DNA of 37,764 nucleotides from a virus, in the IMG/VR virus record IMGVR_UViG_3300031772_000115, positions 1 to 37,764 of that record; one strand, given 5' to 3'. Under the pieces are notes generated by a model that was given only the letters and a program-made list of their open reading frames with translations, had not been told where the DNA came from and searched no databases. The first letter of the stretch is position 1. Every line of letters begins with the position of its first letter. Positions 1 through 9,461 of the stretch are shown here, one piece after another. The position numbers were made by a program, and so were the translations under genes.

Positions 1-2
1 AT

Positions 3-3000
3 ACTAGAATCATTTACGAAACCTTATCACCATTCTTAATAACTGGTGTTCAAAACTTACTTGATTTTATTTACGGATATGCGGATTTCGCCAGATCAAT
101 TGGTTTCGTCTTTAATGATCCGTCCTTATCTGAAATTAATAAAAAAACACAACAGTTGGTAAGTTGGCAATTTGAAATCGAACAAATGATAGACACAATT
201 TATACTGGTCTTGGCACTTCTACCATTGCCGTACTTGAACCAGAACTTGGTATACCAGACGTACCTCTCGTCGAAGTAAGCCCATTCAAAAATGCCATTT
301 GGTTTAAACCAGATCGAGGCATCGTTTCAAACGTTATCAGTGGTCCATTTTCTGACATTCGGACAAGCCCATCGGTTTATGACCAAAATGGGAAACCGCT
401 TCCACAAAAAAGCGTTGTTGCATTAAGAGAAGATAAGAAAACTAGAGTTTATTTACCAACTCCAGTTGGTAGTAATTATGAAGTTAATGGTGAACAAACT
501 TTTGGGGTATCATTAGAAAATAATAACCACATTGGTGGTATTAAACTATTCGTTGATGAATATGAAAATATTATAATTTTCAATGATTACACAGACAAAG
601 GAGATCTAATATACGATCCATTCTTAGGTCTTTCTGTTGGTAAATTTACTATATCATTCGAACGTGTGTCTGATTACACATTTAGACCAAACGCGGGTGG
701 CTACTTTTTATCTGGTAATGACCTAATTCAAAACATCGAAGCAGCAGTGGGAACTCTTCCTTTATTCTATGACACGTATGTAGTTAATGAGCAAGCACCA
801 TATGTAAAATACGCGCGAGCCGCTGTTGGATATCAAAATCCAGCATATTTGGATCAACTTCAGCAAGTAACAGAAAAATCTAAATTTTTATTCTGGAAAG
901 GATTGATCCAAAACAAAGGCACCATAAATGCAGTCAAAGCTTTTACTAATGCAAGACTATTTCTAGGTGCAGAGGTCGATGAATTCTGGGCGTACAAACT
1001 CGCTGAGTATGGTGATTCTCGAACCAAGATTACACCAGAACTTAAACTTTTTACGACTGATGTTACACGAAATCAAATTCGTTTCCAGTTCACAAGTCCA
1101 GGTGATCCATTGGAGAGCACTTTTACTGAAGTTACTTTAGCAGACAGAAATCGTTGGTTCAATCAACCAGATCAAGTAGAAGCAATTAGTGAAAACAGTC
1201 GCAATGGTAACTTTTACTTTGACGCTAGAACAATTGCAAAAGAAAGTAAACCAAACTTCATAATACATGATTCTAATTATTACATTAGACTTAATATCCC
1301 AGTCGATGATGTTAACTTTACTTTTTCCAATGGAACCGGACAAATTACATCAATATCTACGTCATTTAGTGCAAACGTTCCAGTGTCATTCCTTACCACA
1401 TTTAACTTTATAGTTGGTGCTCGTAATATTGATGTTTATTTTATTGATCAATCTATATTACCAGCCTCGATAACTTTGTTAACTCCTGGAGTCGATTATA
1501 TTGAAACCTCTAATAACACAGTGGAAGTTACTTTTACCTCCAATAAATTCGGTCAAATATTAATTGAAAAACGAGTTGGATTGCTTATTAATAATGTACA
1601 TTACGAATTCATCAATTCTAGAATTTTAAAGATGTTGTTTACTCCAAACAACACGCCGGGGTCTGAATATAATTTACTGGATTACACTGTGTATTTGTTA
1701 AATGTAAACAAATATTCTTCTAGTCCTATTACTTTGATAGATTATTTGGCTGGTACGATCTTGGACAAAATTCAGCTATGGCATCCTGCTATAGGATTAC
1801 AATATTCCGAATCATTACAAGCAATCGATCTAGTAAGAGATAGTGATCCAGCATTGTATTCAAACAACCTCGATACCAATATTTCAACATATTCTCCACT
1901 TAACTTGTGGAATGAGCTTGAAGTTGGAACAACTTGGTTAGATACTTCTAACTTAGGGTACATACCATATTATGATAAAAAAGTTTTTGATTTGAATACT
2001 CGAATCTATTATTGGGGTAGTCTTGCTGATTGGGCATCAATAAATCTATACCAATGGGTTGAATCCAACGTATTACCATCGGAATGGGACGAACTTGTAG
2101 CAGCAGATGCAAACGATCCGTCACTTATAAATGAAGAGAAACATACAGGCACGCCGCTCAAACGCTTATATGTTCGTTATTTAAACACACTAACAAATGT
2201 TTGGGGTCCGTGGACTGAATTGGACAATGCTTATTTCCAAGAATACGACATGGTATTAGTAGGACCAACACAAACTTTAATTATTACCGATTTTGATGTA
2301 GCTGTTGGAGATGTTGTTAACGTTTACATTAACGGTTTCTTTATCGAAGAAGCTACAGTTCAACAAACAGTTGACGTTACTCCAATTCCTGATTCTATAA
2401 TAAAAACTGTTACTGTTACCACAACACTTAATCCACAGGACACGGTTCGTATTATAAAGCCTTTACCAGTGTTTACGGAAGATCAACAATTTGCTCAAGC
2501 AACTAGTTCGTCTACTAACGTTCAATACCAAAACGATTATCCGTATAGCACCATTAACATAGTAAATAACCAAGGAATTATTGTTTCTACCAAATATTAT
2601 TTCTGGGTTCAAGGTGTACAAACTATTTCTGATGATAGAGATTTAAGCATCGCAGAAGCAGCATCCCAAATGAAAAAAATACCAGTACCATACATGTTTT
2701 TTCAGAACTTTAAGAATTTTTCTGGTCCAGAACCGCTTGTTGACACATTAGACAGAACTAGTGAATATCTAAATCCAACCCCTGGATTCTATTCAGAAAT
2801 CATCATAAATGGTATTGGAAACAATATTATTCAAGAAAACGACCGTTATAAACTTCGTTTCGTCAAAGATCTAACGTTAAGAGATATTCTAGTAGATGGA
2901 ATAGATTTGAAGATTAAACACGAAGAATGGGGTATGATTCGTCAAAATCAAACTGATGTAATCCCGCGCGACCTTTGGGATAAAATCACGGAGTCTATAG

Positions 3001-3419
3001 TTGGATACAAACTTGCTGATCCAACCATACCAGTTCCATCGGTAGATAGAGAATTTTATGATAATCAATATGGTACGTCTACTCGTTGGGGATTGGGTAA
3101 TGAACAAGCGTTTGTTGACGGTGCTTTAGCTGTAAATACAATAACTAAAGAAATTTTAGATGAATCTTTTGATATTAGTCCTATCGACCGAGACATTTTC
3201 TTTGAAATTTATTTCTTCGATAGACCAGAAAACATAATCGATGCTATGAATACAATTTACACTTCATTCCCGGCAAAAACAGTTAACAGAATTTGGTTTT
3301 CTGTATTGATGGATGCACTCACTTTACAACATCAAATGAAAGGAATATTTAAAACTTCTTATCTAGCACTACACGGTATTAGACTTCTCGAAACGGCGCA
3401 AAAGGCACTAGATGACTAA
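3..3419 (+). CDS. Large virion structural protein (baseplate/tail), 5' end outside window
   Basis: The reading frame is open from the first bases of the window: in-frame codons run from position 3 into the TTG at 156 without a stop, so the gene begins upstream and at least 1138 residues are visible. The protein is rich in Asn, Tyr, Phe and beta-branched residues, with no signal peptide or membrane segment. A stretch near positions 560-720 (reading IIIFNDYTDKGDLIYDPFLG and then RPNAGGYF) resembles a segment I associate with large virion proteins of myoviruses, from memory only. The C-terminus looks helical. It overlaps the next gene by 8 bp (3412-3419), so the two are translationally coupled and probably assemble together. 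Its size is like T4 baseplate wedge protein gp7, but I see no specific match. Structural role fairly sure; exact identity unknown. Confidence 0.7.
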   Translation, partial: TRIIYETLSPFLITGVQNLLDFIYGYADFARSIGFVFNDPSLSEINKKTQQLVSWQFEIEQMIDTIYTGLGTSTIAVLEPELGIPDVPLVEVSPFKNAIWFKPDRGIVSNVISGPFSDIRTSPSVYDQNGKPLPQKSVVALREDKKTRVYLPTPVGSNYEVNGEQTFGVSLENNNHIGGIKLFVDEYENIIIFNDYTDKGDLIYDPFLGLSVGKFTISFERVSDYTFRPNAGGYFLSGNDLIQNIEAAVGTLPLFYDTYVVNEQAPYVKYARAAVGYQNPAYLDQLQQVTEKSKFLFWKGLIQNKGTINAVKAFTNARLFLGAEVDEFWAYKLAEYGDSRTKITPELKLFTTDVTRNQIRFQFTSPGDPLESTFTEVTLADRNRWFNQPDQVEAISENSRNGNFYFDARTIAKESKPNFIIHDSNYYIRLNIPVDDVNFTFSNGTGQITSISTSFSANVPVSFLTTFNFIVGARNIDVYFIDQSILPASITLLTPGVDYIETSNNTVEVTFTSNKFGQILIEKRVGLLINNVHYEFINSRILKMLFTPNNTPGSEYNLLDYTVYLLNVNKYSSSPITLIDYLAGTILDKIQLWHPAIGLQYSESLQAIDLVRDSDPALYSNNLDTNISTYSPLNLWNELEVGTTWLDTSNLGYIPYYDKKVFDLNTRIYYWGSLADWASINLYQWVESNVLPSEWDELVAADANDPSLINEEKHTGTPLKRLYVRYLNTLTNVWGPWTELDNAYFQEYDMVLVGPTQTLIITDFDVAVGDVVNVYINGFFIEEATVQQTVDVTPIPDSIIKTVTVTTTLNPQDTVRIIKPLPVFTEDQQFAQATSSSTNVQYQNDYPYSTINIVNNQGIIVSTKYYFWVQGVQTISDDRDLSIAEAASQMKKIPVPYMFFQNFKNFSGPEPLVDTLDRTSEYLNPTPGFYSEIIINGIGNNIIQENDRYKLRFVKDLTLRDILVDGIDLKIKHEEWGMIRQNQTDVIPRDLWDKITESIVGYKLADPTIPVPSVDREFYDNQYGTSTRWGLGNEQAFVDGALAVNTITKEILDESFDISPIDRDIFFEIYFFDRPENIIDAMNTIYTSFPAKTVNRIWFSVLMDALTLQHQMKGIFKTSYLALHGIRLLETAQKALDD

Positions 3420-5775
3420 AATAATTGATAGAGACCCAATCCAAGGATTGATCGATTACATTCTCGATATTAAACCCTATCACAGCAAAATCGCCGAAGT
3501 GTCTACTGATTTTGTTATTAATGATGATGTTAACGTAACAATTTTAGACTCAAATGCTTTCGACGGAGAGATCACACAAAATCGAGATGCGTTATATGCT
3601 TGCGATGAAGGATTTGGTGTTGCACCGTATGGTGAAGAAGATCAATCGATTAGTTACATTCCAGACCTTGGCACAAAAGGAATTATTACTCCGGTAGATG
3701 ACGGTTTGGCTTATCCAATACTTTTCATCGATCCATTCACAACTTCTTTCTTTGTTGAAGAAGATAAGACATTAGTATTTCCCCCATCAATAGTTTATAC
3801 TATAACAGCAGTCATAACAGGGGTGAATGGAACCTGGAAGATTACAGGCAACCACGCAACTTCTTTTACCACAGGTCAAACCTTTATTGTATCCAATAAC
3901 ACTGGAGATGGTGAAGATGTATATACCGTCTTATCCGCTACAAATAATGGAGCAAACACAGATATTGTTGTTAACGAGACAATACTAGTTAACGCTTCTG
4001 GAGATGGAAATATTACCACTGGCATTTTTCTTTTACAAGAATCATACGCTAACAATGGTTATTGGCAAATAATTAGTTCTGAATATCAAATTGGTTCACC
4101 GCCTAATTTTGTAAAAATATTTGAATATGAACAAGCTACAATCATAAATGGTGATCAAGGTCTTCAAGAATTTTGGATATTAGGAGATCAAACCTTAAAA
4201 TTTACAACGGGCTTCGCTTTTACTATATTCGGTTCCTCTGGAAATGATGGAACATATGAAGTAGCTAGCGTTTTGTTTGATGGATTTAATAGTACGACTA
4301 AAATAACTACAGTCGAACCAATTCCAAGCTCTACCTTTGATGGTATTTTAGCATGGAGAGAAAACGGAGATATTTTAAAATCATACACTCAAGTAACTGC
4401 ACAGTTCATTTCTGCGTTTCCAATATCTTTTACTATTATCGACGTTCCGAGTTTGGTTTCTCCATTTACCTTTAAAATTAGTAACGACTTCACTAATCAA
4501 TATGATAACGGTGACAGTTTTACGATTATTAATTCTACTCAAAGTTATAACAATTCTTCATGGATTATAACTAGCGAAGCCGCACCCAACTCCTCGATAA
4601 TAGCAGTTAACACAACACTCAAAAAATTTACCATAACAGGTAACTTAGTATCTGATTTTAACACTCCTGGTGAATTTCTTTATGTAATAGGAAGTATAGA
4701 TAGTACCTACGGTTCTATAGCAAACCGAGCGTGGGAAATTATATCCGCTTCTCCTAACGGTCCTAACACAGATGTTTTCGTAAAAGTCCCTTTTGGATCA
4801 ATCTTTATCGACCCAGATATAAACAAAGGTTCTTTGAAAGCCAATTATGCTTATGTCATAGGTACACATGTGTTTGAAAACACAACAGATGGAAACATTA
4901 TAATTCCACCATCAGGGCCACCAACTCTAACTCTTACAATCTTTAGAGTTAATGTTCCTGCAAGCCAATTTATCGTAGTTGGTAATTATACAGCGAGTTT
5001 TCCTGCTACAACATTATTTAAAATAGATGGGACCAATGGAAATGGAAATCAAGGAAAATGGCAAGTCGTAGCATCATCTTATGATGCCATCAATAACTTA
5101 ACTAGAATTACTTCAAACTTCGTTGAAATATTTCCTAATCCAAGTATTTTTGATGGGCAAATAGATGCGATATATCGTTCTAATTGGGATTTACCAGAAC
5201 TTTGTATAAACGCATCACAAACAACGATTTCTGGTTTTATTGATGAAGACCTTCAATTCATATACGGATCAAGTATTCGATTCTATGATACTATTTTTAT
5301 ACCACCAGTTGGTGATAGTTATATTCCTTGGGGTGGCGACGATTATGCTTGGGATAATAATGGATGGGAGGCTGATCAATTACCATTAGAAGATACTCAA
5401 GATGGTATAATAACGCCTAACGAACGTGGTGGAATGTTTATTGATTCTTGGGACATGCCATATTATGACATTGATGCGTATGATGCTAGACTAGCCCAAT
5501 TGGCACAACATTATGGTTCTTCGTACCCACCTCAACAATTTTCAATAGTCTCAGCAAATAGTACTACCGACGTTTTCGTAGTCGCGGATGATAAGACTAC
5601 AATCTTTACTCCTGGAAGGGCGTTTGGTGTTAATGGAACATCGGCAAATGACGGAACATATTTTACAGTTTCATCAACTTACAATGCTGGTCAAACAACA
5701 ATTCAAGTAGCATCAGTCTCAGTAACACAAGGTGCCACAGGAATAATCATTGCATCAATAACCTATCGTCCATAG
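3412..5775 (+). CDS. Virion structural protein with about six repeated beta modules
   Basis: 787 aa. The N-terminus (residues 1-30, DRDPIQGLIDYILDIKPYHS) is a compact helical segment followed by Thr/Asn/Gly-rich beta sequence. About six divergent modules of 60-80 residues can be aligned by eye at residues 143-207, 254-314, 353-400, 405-476, 520-587 and 710-783. Each has the pattern F-x-hydrophobic-G, a T/S-F-x-x-G step, an F-x-hydrophobic-x-G/N step, NdGtY/W-x-V/I-x-S, then a T-x-I/V strand and a closing G-x-I. Such repeats suggest an elongated, tandem beta-sandwich protein exposed on the tail, possibly for host-surface contact. That role is inference. The start overlaps the upstream structural gene by 8 bp. 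No chaperone, peptidase or fibre-tip motif was recognised. Confidence 0.7.
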   Translation: MTKIIDRDPIQGLIDYILDIKPYHSKIAEVSTDFVINDDVNVTILDSNAFDGEITQNRDALYACDEGFGVAPYGEEDQSISYIPDLGTKGIITPVDDGLAYPILFIDPFTTSFFVEEDKTLVFPPSIVYTITAVITGVNGTWKITGNHATSFTTGQTFIVSNNTGDGEDVYTVLSATNNGANTDIVVNETILVNASGDGNITTGIFLLQESYANNGYWQIISSEYQIGSPPNFVKIFEYEQATIINGDQGLQEFWILGDQTLKFTTGFAFTIFGSSGNDGTYEVASVLFDGFNSTTKITTVEPIPSSTFDGILAWRENGDILKSYTQVTAQFISAFPISFTIIDVPSLVSPFTFKISNDFTNQYDNGDSFTIINSTQSYNNSSWIITSEAAPNSSIIAVNTTLKKFTITGNLVSDFNTPGEFLYVIGSIDSTYGSIANRAWEIISASPNGPNTDVFVKVPFGSIFIDPDINKGSLKANYAYVIGTHVFENTTDGNIIIPPSGPPTLTLTIFRVNVPASQFIVVGNYTASFPATTLFKIDGTNGNGNQGKWQVVASSYDAINNLTRITSNFVEIFPNPSIFDGQIDAIYRSNWDLPELCINASQTTISGFIDEDLQFIYGSSIRFYDTIFIPPVGDSYIPWGGDDYAWDNNGWEADQLPLEDTQDGIITPNERGGMFIDSWDMPYYDIDAYDARLAQLAQHYGSSYPPQQFSIVSANSTTDVFVVADDKTTIFTPGRAFGVNGTSANDGTYFTVSSTYNAGQTTIQVASVSVTQGATGIIIASITYRP

Positions 5776-5782
5776 ATAAATA
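5775..5782 (+). promoter_or_regulatory. Candidate T4-type late promoter (GATAAATA)
   Basis: One mismatch from TATAAATA. It starts at the stop codon of the preceding gene and lies 19 bp before the ATG at 5802, which has its own AGAGGT ribosome site. It would drive the 78-aa and 373-aa structural genes. Confidence 0.45.
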
Positions 5783-5801
5783 CTTAAAGAGGTAAAATAA
5801 A

Positions 5802-6038
5802 ATGCATGACATATACAAGACAACTGATATAATCTTAGCAGCTTGTTTAAAAATTAATGGATATGAATTAGATTCTATCAAAAAGGGCGAAGCTAATAAA
5901 GGCATATTCATTTTTATGAATGTTCCAAAAGAGTTTATCGCTGATTATGATTTAGGAAAAATTTTGGTTGAGCCTGTGGTATTTAACAATTGTATCAAAC
6001 AACTTACAACTAGCGTTAGACGCATGCTACAACAATAG
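5802..6038 (+). CDS. Small conserved-looking phage protein, unknown function
   Basis: 78 aa, starting at ATG with AGAGGT about 10 bases upstream. Mixed alpha/beta composition with several Lys and Asn residues, no cysteine pair likely to bind metal and no membrane segment. It lies between two structural genes on the same strand, 26 bp after the repeat protein and 15 bp before the 373-aa gene, behind a late-promoter-like GATAAATA. The context suggests a late gene, perhaps a small virion or assembly protein. I do not recognise the family. Confidence 0.6.
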   Translation: MHDIYKTTDIILAACLKINGYELDSIKKGEANKGIFIFMNVPKEFIADYDLGKILVEPVVFNNCIKQLTTSVRRMLQQ

Positions 6039-6053
6039 TCACGAGGAATTATT

Positions 6054-7175
6054 ATGAAGCAAGAAAGAGTATTCATTGAAGCTACGGGTCATGTGTTGAT
6101 TAAAGACGATCTTAACAACATATTGCTTAATAAGAAAAATGCTGTACACCCCCAAAACATGGCCCGCATAATCGGTCGAGCATTGGCCCATGAAGAAAAT
6201 TCATGGATTTACCGTATGGCATTCGGCAATGGAGGAACCATTGTTTCTAGTAATTTTGAAATTACTTACAAGACACCAAATGACGGACAACCTCCCGATC
6301 CTAATACCTGGAAGTCTCAACTTTACAATGAAGTATACTCAGAAATCGTAGACGATCAAAGTGGTTTGATTGGTACTGGTCCAGGTGCTGTACCCGCTAA
6401 TGATCCTCCTTCAATTCCTAACGTATCCGGTCCCGGCGTTCGAAGCACAGAACTTGGTACCACAACCCAAGTTTTAATTGAATGTGTTCTTAATCCATCC
6501 GAACCAACAGGTGAATTCCCTACCGACACGGTAGGTCCACCAAACGTTCAAGTTTCCCAAGGAACGTTCGTTTTCGATGAAATTGGTTTATTCACTTCTG
6601 GGCTTCCTCAAGTAGCAACTGCTGGATACCAAGATGCTAATGTTGACACACGAGATGGCACTGATGATAGTGGATTAGCTCCAAGCACTTTATATACTTT
6701 CCAAATTACTGTTGACGGTGGTGCATTACAAACTATTAATATAACTACCCCAAGTTCTGGTTCTGGTGCTTTGGGAGTTATAACATATAGTGATTTGGTT
6801 TCATTATTAAACGGTCCAATCACAGGCGCTACAGTTAGTATAGATGGAGCGCCAACCCCCACCACTAACACTTTTGGATTCTTACGTTTCACAAGTGCTA
6901 CCACGGGCGCGTTGAGTGAAATCGATATTGATGTTCCTCTTGCTCCACCGGGTAATTGGTTATTCAATAGTTTAAATACGTTTGTTTATCCTACTGGAAT
7001 TTTGACTGCTATTCCTGGGGTTCCTGCTGGATTACAAAATGCCCCGACTGCTCCTGCAACAGAAGCGGATAGATTGTTGACTCATATAATTTTTAGCCCA
7101 ATTTTGAAGGCAGCTAATAGAACTTTAACTATTTTATATACTTTAACAATAAGCGTAGCAAGATCTTCATTCTAA
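6054..7175 (+). CDS. Virion structural protein
   Basis: 373 aa, preceded by a clear GAGGA ribosome site. The N-terminal 70 residues (FIEATGHVLIKDDLNNILL, then RIIGRALAHEENSWIYRMAFGNGG) form a charged alpha/beta head. The rest is Pro/Gly/Thr-rich with long beta stretches (for example GPGVRSTELGTTTQVLIE), as in tail-fibre or baseplate accessory proteins. It closes the leftward structural block and ends only 7 bp before the convergent stop of the homing endonuclease gene, leaving no terminator on its own side; the likely original terminator now lies beyond the inserted gene, at 9374-9405. Structural assignment rests on composition and neighbours. Confidence 0.6.
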   Translation: MKQERVFIEATGHVLIKDDLNNILLNKKNAVHPQNMARIIGRALAHEENSWIYRMAFGNGGTIVSSNFEITYKTPNDGQPPDPNTWKSQLYNEVYSEIVDDQSGLIGTGPGAVPANDPPSIPNVSGPGVRSTELGTTTQVLIECVLNPSEPTGEFPTDTVGPPNVQVSQGTFVFDEIGLFTSGLPQVATAGYQDANVDTRDGTDDSGLAPSTLYTFQITVDGGALQTINITTPSSGSGALGVITYSDLVSLLNGPITGATVSIDGAPTPTTNTFGFLRFTSATTGALSEIDIDVPLAPPGNWLFNSLNTFVYPTGILTAIPGVPAGLQNAPTAPATEADRLLTHIIFSPILKAANRTLTILYTLTISVARSSF

Positions 7176-7182
7176 ACGATTT

Positions 7183-9219
7183 TTACTTAGAATAAGTATA
7201 TAGAATATTACCACAGTCCCATAATTTCATGTAATTACGTTCTATCATTATTTCTTTTTCGGTTTTATTTTTATCAAAACCTTGTTTCACCAATTCAGAC
7301 TTTCTGAATTTAAATCTATGAAGTCGTTTTGAACCGTTAGGCGTAACATACCAATAATTTGGTGCTGTATTATGAGTTAAAGTAAAATTCAATTTTTTAT
7401 ACAATTCTCCATTTGACCATCTTCTATCGGCATAAGAATAAATTGTATTCCAATTATAATTTAATTTGAAATGTGTCAATAGTTTGCTGGCTGCGCCGCG
7501 TACAATATAATCAATATCAACTGCAAATCTATTTAATTCCCAAGAACCTTGTGTAACTTTTCTACCCTTCGACAAATTATTTTTGCCAAAAGTCATAACA
7601 GAAACTAATTTGTTTCCGTAAAATAATCCCAAATTTATTGAAGAAATATCTCTACCTTGTAAATGATTTTTTTCTAAAAAATCATTTTTTATACTAGGGT
7701 CAATTTCAACAATCCTACACTTTCTAGCACTTATTTTAATTGCTGGAGACATATTAAGTATATGAAGTATCTTGCTTTTGACTAAATCTTTCCTAGTCAT
7801 CCATTCATCCTCTAAAATTGTTATCAGTTTATACCCCAAATCAGTACACAATTTGAGTTTGTTAAGATGATACATCTTATCTTTACCATTAATTTCACTA
7901 TGCCAATAAAGACCACAATATTCAATAGCCAATTTATGACTTGGAATAACAATATCCAATTCATAAGGATGTATAAGTTTCCTGTTATTATGCTGGCATT
8001 CAATACCCAACCCTGTAATAAAATCATATAACTCTATTTCAGAGACAGATCGATTTTTGGTTATTATGTCAATCCCATGAGAAACGAAAACAGATTTTAA
8101 AGTTTGTATACAACATTCCAACATTTCACACATTTGAGTCATGTTATATTTTTTATATAATTCAATTAATTTATCTTTATTATCTTTTATTTCCCATAAT
8201 TTTTTAGATATACTCGCATCGCTAATTGTTCGTAATTCACAACCCCAACGTTTAAGTAAACGTGGTAAATAACATTTAGATACTTCCAATAAATCTGCCA
8301 ATTCTTTGGTTGATACTCTTTCATTTAAATATAAATAAAATATTTTTTCTTTGGTAAGTTCTGGATGCTTAATAAAAAACATACGTTCATTTTCTTTTCT
8401 AGTATCAATTCCATTTTTGCGAAGTAATTTACTTAAACGTAATAATGAAATATTAAACTTTTTTGCTAATTCTTTTTGGTTAATATCTGTATTAAGATAC
8501 AAATCTATTATTTCATTTTTTGACTCTTCTATGCTAGTGTCTGACATAACCATAAAACTGTTTTTAATTTCAAAACCATGATTAATTAAAATAACTCTTA
8601 AAGTTTCATGACGACATTTTAATAGTTCTGCCATTTCAGAAATGTTATGTGTAGAATACATTTCCTCTAATTTTTTCCTATCATTCTTAATAGAGTATAA
8701 CTCATCACTTAATCTAGTTTCACTCGCCTCTCTTATTTTAACTCCCCATTCTTTACATTTTTTTCTTAAATACCCAACAGAAACTCCCATTAATTTAGAT
8801 GCTTCTACGAAAGTCAATCTCTTTAAAATATACAACTCTTCAAAATTTTCCTTTGTCAATTCAAGTTCAGCATTTCTTTGATTTTTTATAGATCTAGACT
8901 GAAACGATGGGATGCGTAATATATCATGATAATCAAGTATAGAAACAATCATACCTATTCCACAATCGAAAATTTGGCCTAACTTTTCTGTACTTAACTC
9001 TTTTTCATATAATTCACTGATATATTTTTTATCTAAAACTTTATCTATATATTGATATTTTAAATGTGTAAGCCATTGTGGTTTCAAAATATTTTTGGAT
9101 CGCAGAATGCGTTGAATTGGAATAACTGAGACATTGAAAGAAATAGCAATCTCTTTAACAGGCATATCCTGTTTATATAATTCGCATATTTTTTCTTCAT
9201 CAATAATAATTTTTTTCAT
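7183..9219 (-). CDS. Free-standing homing endonuclease: seven HTH units plus Vsr-like nuclease
   Basis: 678 aa. Residues 8-386 are a tandem array of seven helix-turn-helix units (about 8-45, 64-103, 122-163, 181-218, 234-274, 289-330, 348-386) sharing a pattern LY-x(4-6)-s-x-x-E-h-A-x-x-h-x-V/C-S-x-x-x-L-x-x-h-L-x-x-x-G-I. Residues 392-490 are a Vsr/EDxHD-type nuclease: ELDIVIP, then AIEYCGLYWHSE, YHLNK and ILEDEW hold the likely catalytic Glu/Asp/His residues. Residues 498-678 form another domain (INLGLFYGNKLVSVMTFG, then AASKLL and YSYADRRWSNGELY) that looks acetyltransferase-like. The family is mobile and typical of phage intergenic insertions. The gene sits between convergent structural genes, next to a 110-bp duplication. 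It uses ATG with a weak ribosome site, and it lies downstream of two terminators, so expression may be low. Confidence 0.85.
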   Translation of the reverse strand: MKKIIIDEEKICELYKQDMPVKEIAISFNVSVIPIQRILRSKNILKPQWLTHLKYQYIDKVLDKKYISELYEKELSTEKLGQIFDCGIGMIVSILDYHDILRIPSFQSRSIKNQRNAELELTKENFEELYILKRLTFVEASKLMGVSVGYLRKKCKEWGVKIREASETRLSDELYSIKNDRKKLEEMYSTHNISEMAELLKCRHETLRVILINHGFEIKNSFMVMSDTSIEESKNEIIDLYLNTDINQKELAKKFNISLLRLSKLLRKNGIDTRKENERMFFIKHPELTKEKIFYLYLNERVSTKELADLLEVSKCYLPRLLKRWGCELRTISDASISKKLWEIKDNKDKLIELYKKYNMTQMCEMLECCIQTLKSVFVSHGIDIITKNRSVSEIELYDFITGLGIECQHNNRKLIHPYELDIVIPSHKLAIEYCGLYWHSEINGKDKMYHLNKLKLCTDLGYKLITILEDEWMTRKDLVKSKILHILNMSPAIKISARKCRIVEIDPSIKNDFLEKNHLQGRDISSINLGLFYGNKLVSVMTFGKNNLSKGRKVTQGSWELNRFAVDIDYIVRGAASKLLTHFKLNYNWNTIYSYADRRWSNGELYKKLNFTLTHNTAPNYWYVTPNGSKRLHRFKFRKSELVKQGFDKNKTEKEIMIERNYMKLWDCGNILYTYSK

Positions 9220-9240
9220 AGCATGTTTACTTAAATAAAA

Positions 9241-9350
9241 TTGAACGAAATTAACCCCATAAAAAGACTCACATTATCACATGAGTCTTTTTTCGTTTTC
9301 CGAATAATTTATTTTTTTATTATGAAACTGGTTGTTGCGTAGGAGCCATT
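9241..9350. repeat. Direct repeat copy A (110 bp)
   Basis: Near-perfect copy of 9352-9461, differing only in the lengths of three A/T homopolymers. It contains a second copy of the last nine codons plus stop of the 146-aa gene and of its terminator hairpin. It lies between the intact gene and the homing endonuclease, so it is most simply read as a duplication linked to that insertion. Confidence 0.95.
9261..9293. terminator. Rho-independent terminator, duplicated copy A
   Basis: Perfect 11-bp stem (AAAAAGACTCA at 9261-9271 with TGAGTCTTTTT at 9282-9292), a 10-base loop and T/A tracts on both sides, so it can work in both directions. Confidence 0.85.
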
Positions 9351-9351
9351 A

Positions 9352-9461
9352 TTGAACGAAAATTAACCCCATAAAAAAGACTCACATTATCACATGAGTC
9401 TTTTTCGTTTTCCGAATAATTTATTTTTTTATTATGAAACTGGTTGTTGCGTAGGAGCCAT
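9352..9461. repeat. Direct repeat copy B (110 bp), original locus
   Basis: Copy B overlaps the intact 3' end of the 146-aa gene and its terminator, and is therefore the likely parent of copy A. One base (9351) separates the copies, giving a 111-bp period. Confidence 0.95.
9374..9405. terminator. Rho-independent terminator, copy B
   Basis: Same 11-bp stem as copy A (9374-9384 with 9395-9405) and the same 10-base loop. It ends the leftward late unit that finishes with the 146-aa gene at 9432. Before the homing gene arrived it probably served both convergent units. Confidence 0.85.

Noticed and set aside
156-158. TTG as the start of the first structural gene
   Set aside because: The frame is open to the left edge of the window and translates to normal-looking protein, so the true start is outside.
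6608-6967. 119-codon minus-strand ORF opposite the 373-aa structural gene
   Set aside because: Mirror of Gly/Thr/Pro-rich coding sequence, without ribosome site.
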